A stretch of DNA of 64,000 nucleotides from DASYXZ01 sp035308965. GTDB lineage: Bacteria; Acidobacteriota; Terriglobia; UBA7540. Shown here one piece after another: positions 62,994 through 64,000 of this stretch. The notes below the pieces were generated by a model. It saw only the letters and a list, made by a program, of their open reading frames with translations. It had not been told where the DNA came from and searched no databases. The stretch lies in assembly GCA_035308965.1 (NCBI GenBank), contig DATGFN010000019.1:372001-436000 (forward strand), given 5' to 3'. The translations under genes were made by a program, and so were the position numbers. Position 1 is the stretch's first letter. Each line of letters starts with the position of its first letter.

Positions 62994-64000
62994 CTAGGTG
63001 AGAAAAATAATTATCCCCGGCGTCCCCAACGGCGTAAATTGCCCTGTGAAAGTAAGCGCGCCCGTGGCACGGTTGACCCGGAAAGTCGTGATCGCGTCCG
63101 CTCTCTGGTTACAGGAATAGAGATAATTCCCTGTCGGCTCGATATTGAAGCTGCGGGGATAATCGCCCCGAGTCCATTCCTCGCCCATGAGCGTCAGCGT
63201 CCCCTCGGCGCCAATAGAAAACCAGGCGATGCTGTCATGCAGGCGGTTGGCGGCGTAAACAAATCTTGCGTCTGGCGAGACCATTATTTCCGAGGTGAAG
63301 TTCGTGCCGGCGAATCCCTTGGGCAGGCTGGAAATAGTCTGCCTGGCCTTCAGCCTTCCGCTGGCTCCGTCATAGTCATAAGTCACCACAGTGGAGCCTT
63401 CTTCTTGCAATGCATAAAACCAGAGGCCGCTGGGATGGAAGGTGAAGTGGCGCGGCCCGTCCCCCGGCGGTAGTGAAATCGAAGCAGGATTACCGGGATT
63501 CAGCTTGCCGTTTTGGACGTCAAATTTGTAAATAAAGACTTGATCCAGTCCCAGGTCACTGGCAATTACAAACTTTCCCGCCGGATCGGCCTGGATCATG
63601 TGGGCGTGAGGCCTGTCGTGGCCGCTGATGGCAAAACTTCCAGCTGGCGCGCTGGCCGCGTGCGGAGATCCTATGGCGCCGGCATCGTGGATGATGTCAG
63701 TCGGCGCGCCAAGCTCTCCTTTGGGCATGACAGGAAGAACGGCCACTATTCCGCCCTGGTAATTGGCCACCAGTACGTATTTGCCGGAAGGGTGAACGCT
63801 CAGGTGGGCCGGGCCCGCGCCTTCCGAGCTTACCGTGTTCAACAGCGTCAGGCCGCCGTTCGAGCGGTCAATGGAATAGGCGCTCACTGAACCGTTGGCC
63901 GTGCCTTGATAGTTCGAGATTTCATTGGCCGAGTACAAGTGGGTTCGCGATGGATCAAGAGCCAGCCAGGCCGGGTTCGAGTCATTCGGAAAGAGCTCGC
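62994..64000 (-). CDS. Lactonase-type (YVTN/6-phosphogluconolactonase-like) beta-propeller, 5' end beyond the window
   Basis: The frame remains open to the right edge; the TTG at 63938 is not the true start because upstream codons still read in family style (NPAWLALDPSRTHLYSANE). Repeats such as GPAHLSVHPSGKYVLVANYQGG, PRHFTFHPSGLWFYALQEEGSTV and YPRSFNIEPTGNYLYSCNQ are those of the seven-bladed lactonase family (PF10282). It probably opens sugar lactones or serves as a periplasmic propeller. About 336 codons are visible. Confidence 0.85.
   Translation of the reverse strand, partial: ELFPNDSNPAWLALDPSRTHLYSANEISNYQGTANGSVSAYSIDRSNGGLTLLNTVSSEGAGPAHLSVHPSGKYVLVANYQGGIVAVLPVMPKGELGAPTDIIHDAGAIGSPHAASAPAGSFAISGHDRPHAHMIQADPAGKFVIASDLGLDQVFIYKFDVQNGKLNPGNPASISLPPGDGPRHFTFHPSGLWFYALQEEGSTVVTYDYDGASGRLKARQTISSLPKGFAGTNFTSEIMVSPDARFVYAANRLHDSIAWFSIGAEGTLTLMGEEWTRGDYPRSFNIEPTGNYLYSCNQRADAITTFRVNRATGALTFTGQFTPLGTPGIIIFLT

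Noticed and set aside
1..64000. tRNA, rRNA or insertion-sequence transposase genes
   Set aside because: I found no TPsiC-arm-like sequence in a cloverleaf context, no rRNA blocks and no transposase-like protein among the frames.

Overview
The window looks like chromosomal DNA of an Acidobacteriota bacterium, probably of the Solibacter/Bryobacter kind. This is inferred from gene content: a duplicated orphan ABC permease (ADOP type), DUF1501 and DUF1549/DUF1553 proteins with planctomycete-type cytochrome motifs, many Tat- or Sec-exported sugar oxidoreductases, an alpha-2-macroglobulin with a YfaT-like partner, and no ribosomal, tRNA or phage structural genes. GC content is moderately high. Genes are mostly single or in short operons on both strands, separated by palindromic repeat elements.

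Layout. 0-5 kb: a catabolic group. A dihydroorotate-dehydrogenase-like protein cut by the left edge, a DapA-family lyase and an enolase-superfamily racemase (OSBS/NSAAR type) run leftwards; an IlvD/Edd sugar-acid dehydratase runs rightwards. 5-8.2 kb: a small zinc ribbon, a short penicillin-binding transpeptidase, and a SpoIID protein carrying a C-terminal HExxH peptidase domain, the last two overlapping at a GTGA. 8.2-14.6 kb: a membrane protein, a 1577-residue alpha-2-macroglobulin and a DUF1175/YfaT protein. 14.7-22.2 kb: exported amidase, PIG-L deacetylase, stand-alone Clp N domain, hydroxypyruvate-isomerase-like protein, zinc dehydrogenase and SDR. 22.2-24.6 kb: a small islet with an AIPR (abortive-infection) family gene, flanked by hairpins. 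24.7-30.6 kb: aldo/keto reductase, exported Gfo/Idh/MocA protein, metallo-hydrolase, sodium:solute symporter with a small membrane partner.

30.9-39.7 kb: a VOC protein, then a MoxR-type cluster (membrane protein, DUF4129, DUF4350, MoxR ATPase, DUF58, SpoIIM, RDD) whose intergenic gaps hold A/T-rich palindromes. 39.9-51.2 kb: a run of six rightward exported proteins (NHL propeller, DUF1501, DUF1549/DUF1553, cytochrome-WD40, pre-peptidase-like repeats, Gfo/Idh/MocA), a cassette type known from Planctomycetes and Acidobacteria. 51.2-64 kb: GyrI-like domain, RCC1-repeat protein, NIPSNAP, quinone-oxidoreductase-like protein, an unknown secreted protein, a GH28-like pectinase with L-rhamnose mutarotase, a CxxCH/alpha-toroid protein, an ADOP permease and a lactonase-type propeller cut by the right edge.

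Taken together the window suggests a soil organism using plant or microbial polysaccharides and sugar acids with periplasmic oxidoreductases. I see no single dramatic new system. The best leads are the AIPR islet, the coupled PBP/SpoIID-peptidase pair, the CxxCH-toroid protein, the 39.9-51.2 kb cassette and at least four families of intergenic palindromes, one with compensatory stem changes and one whose copies create false N-terminal extensions in open frames.
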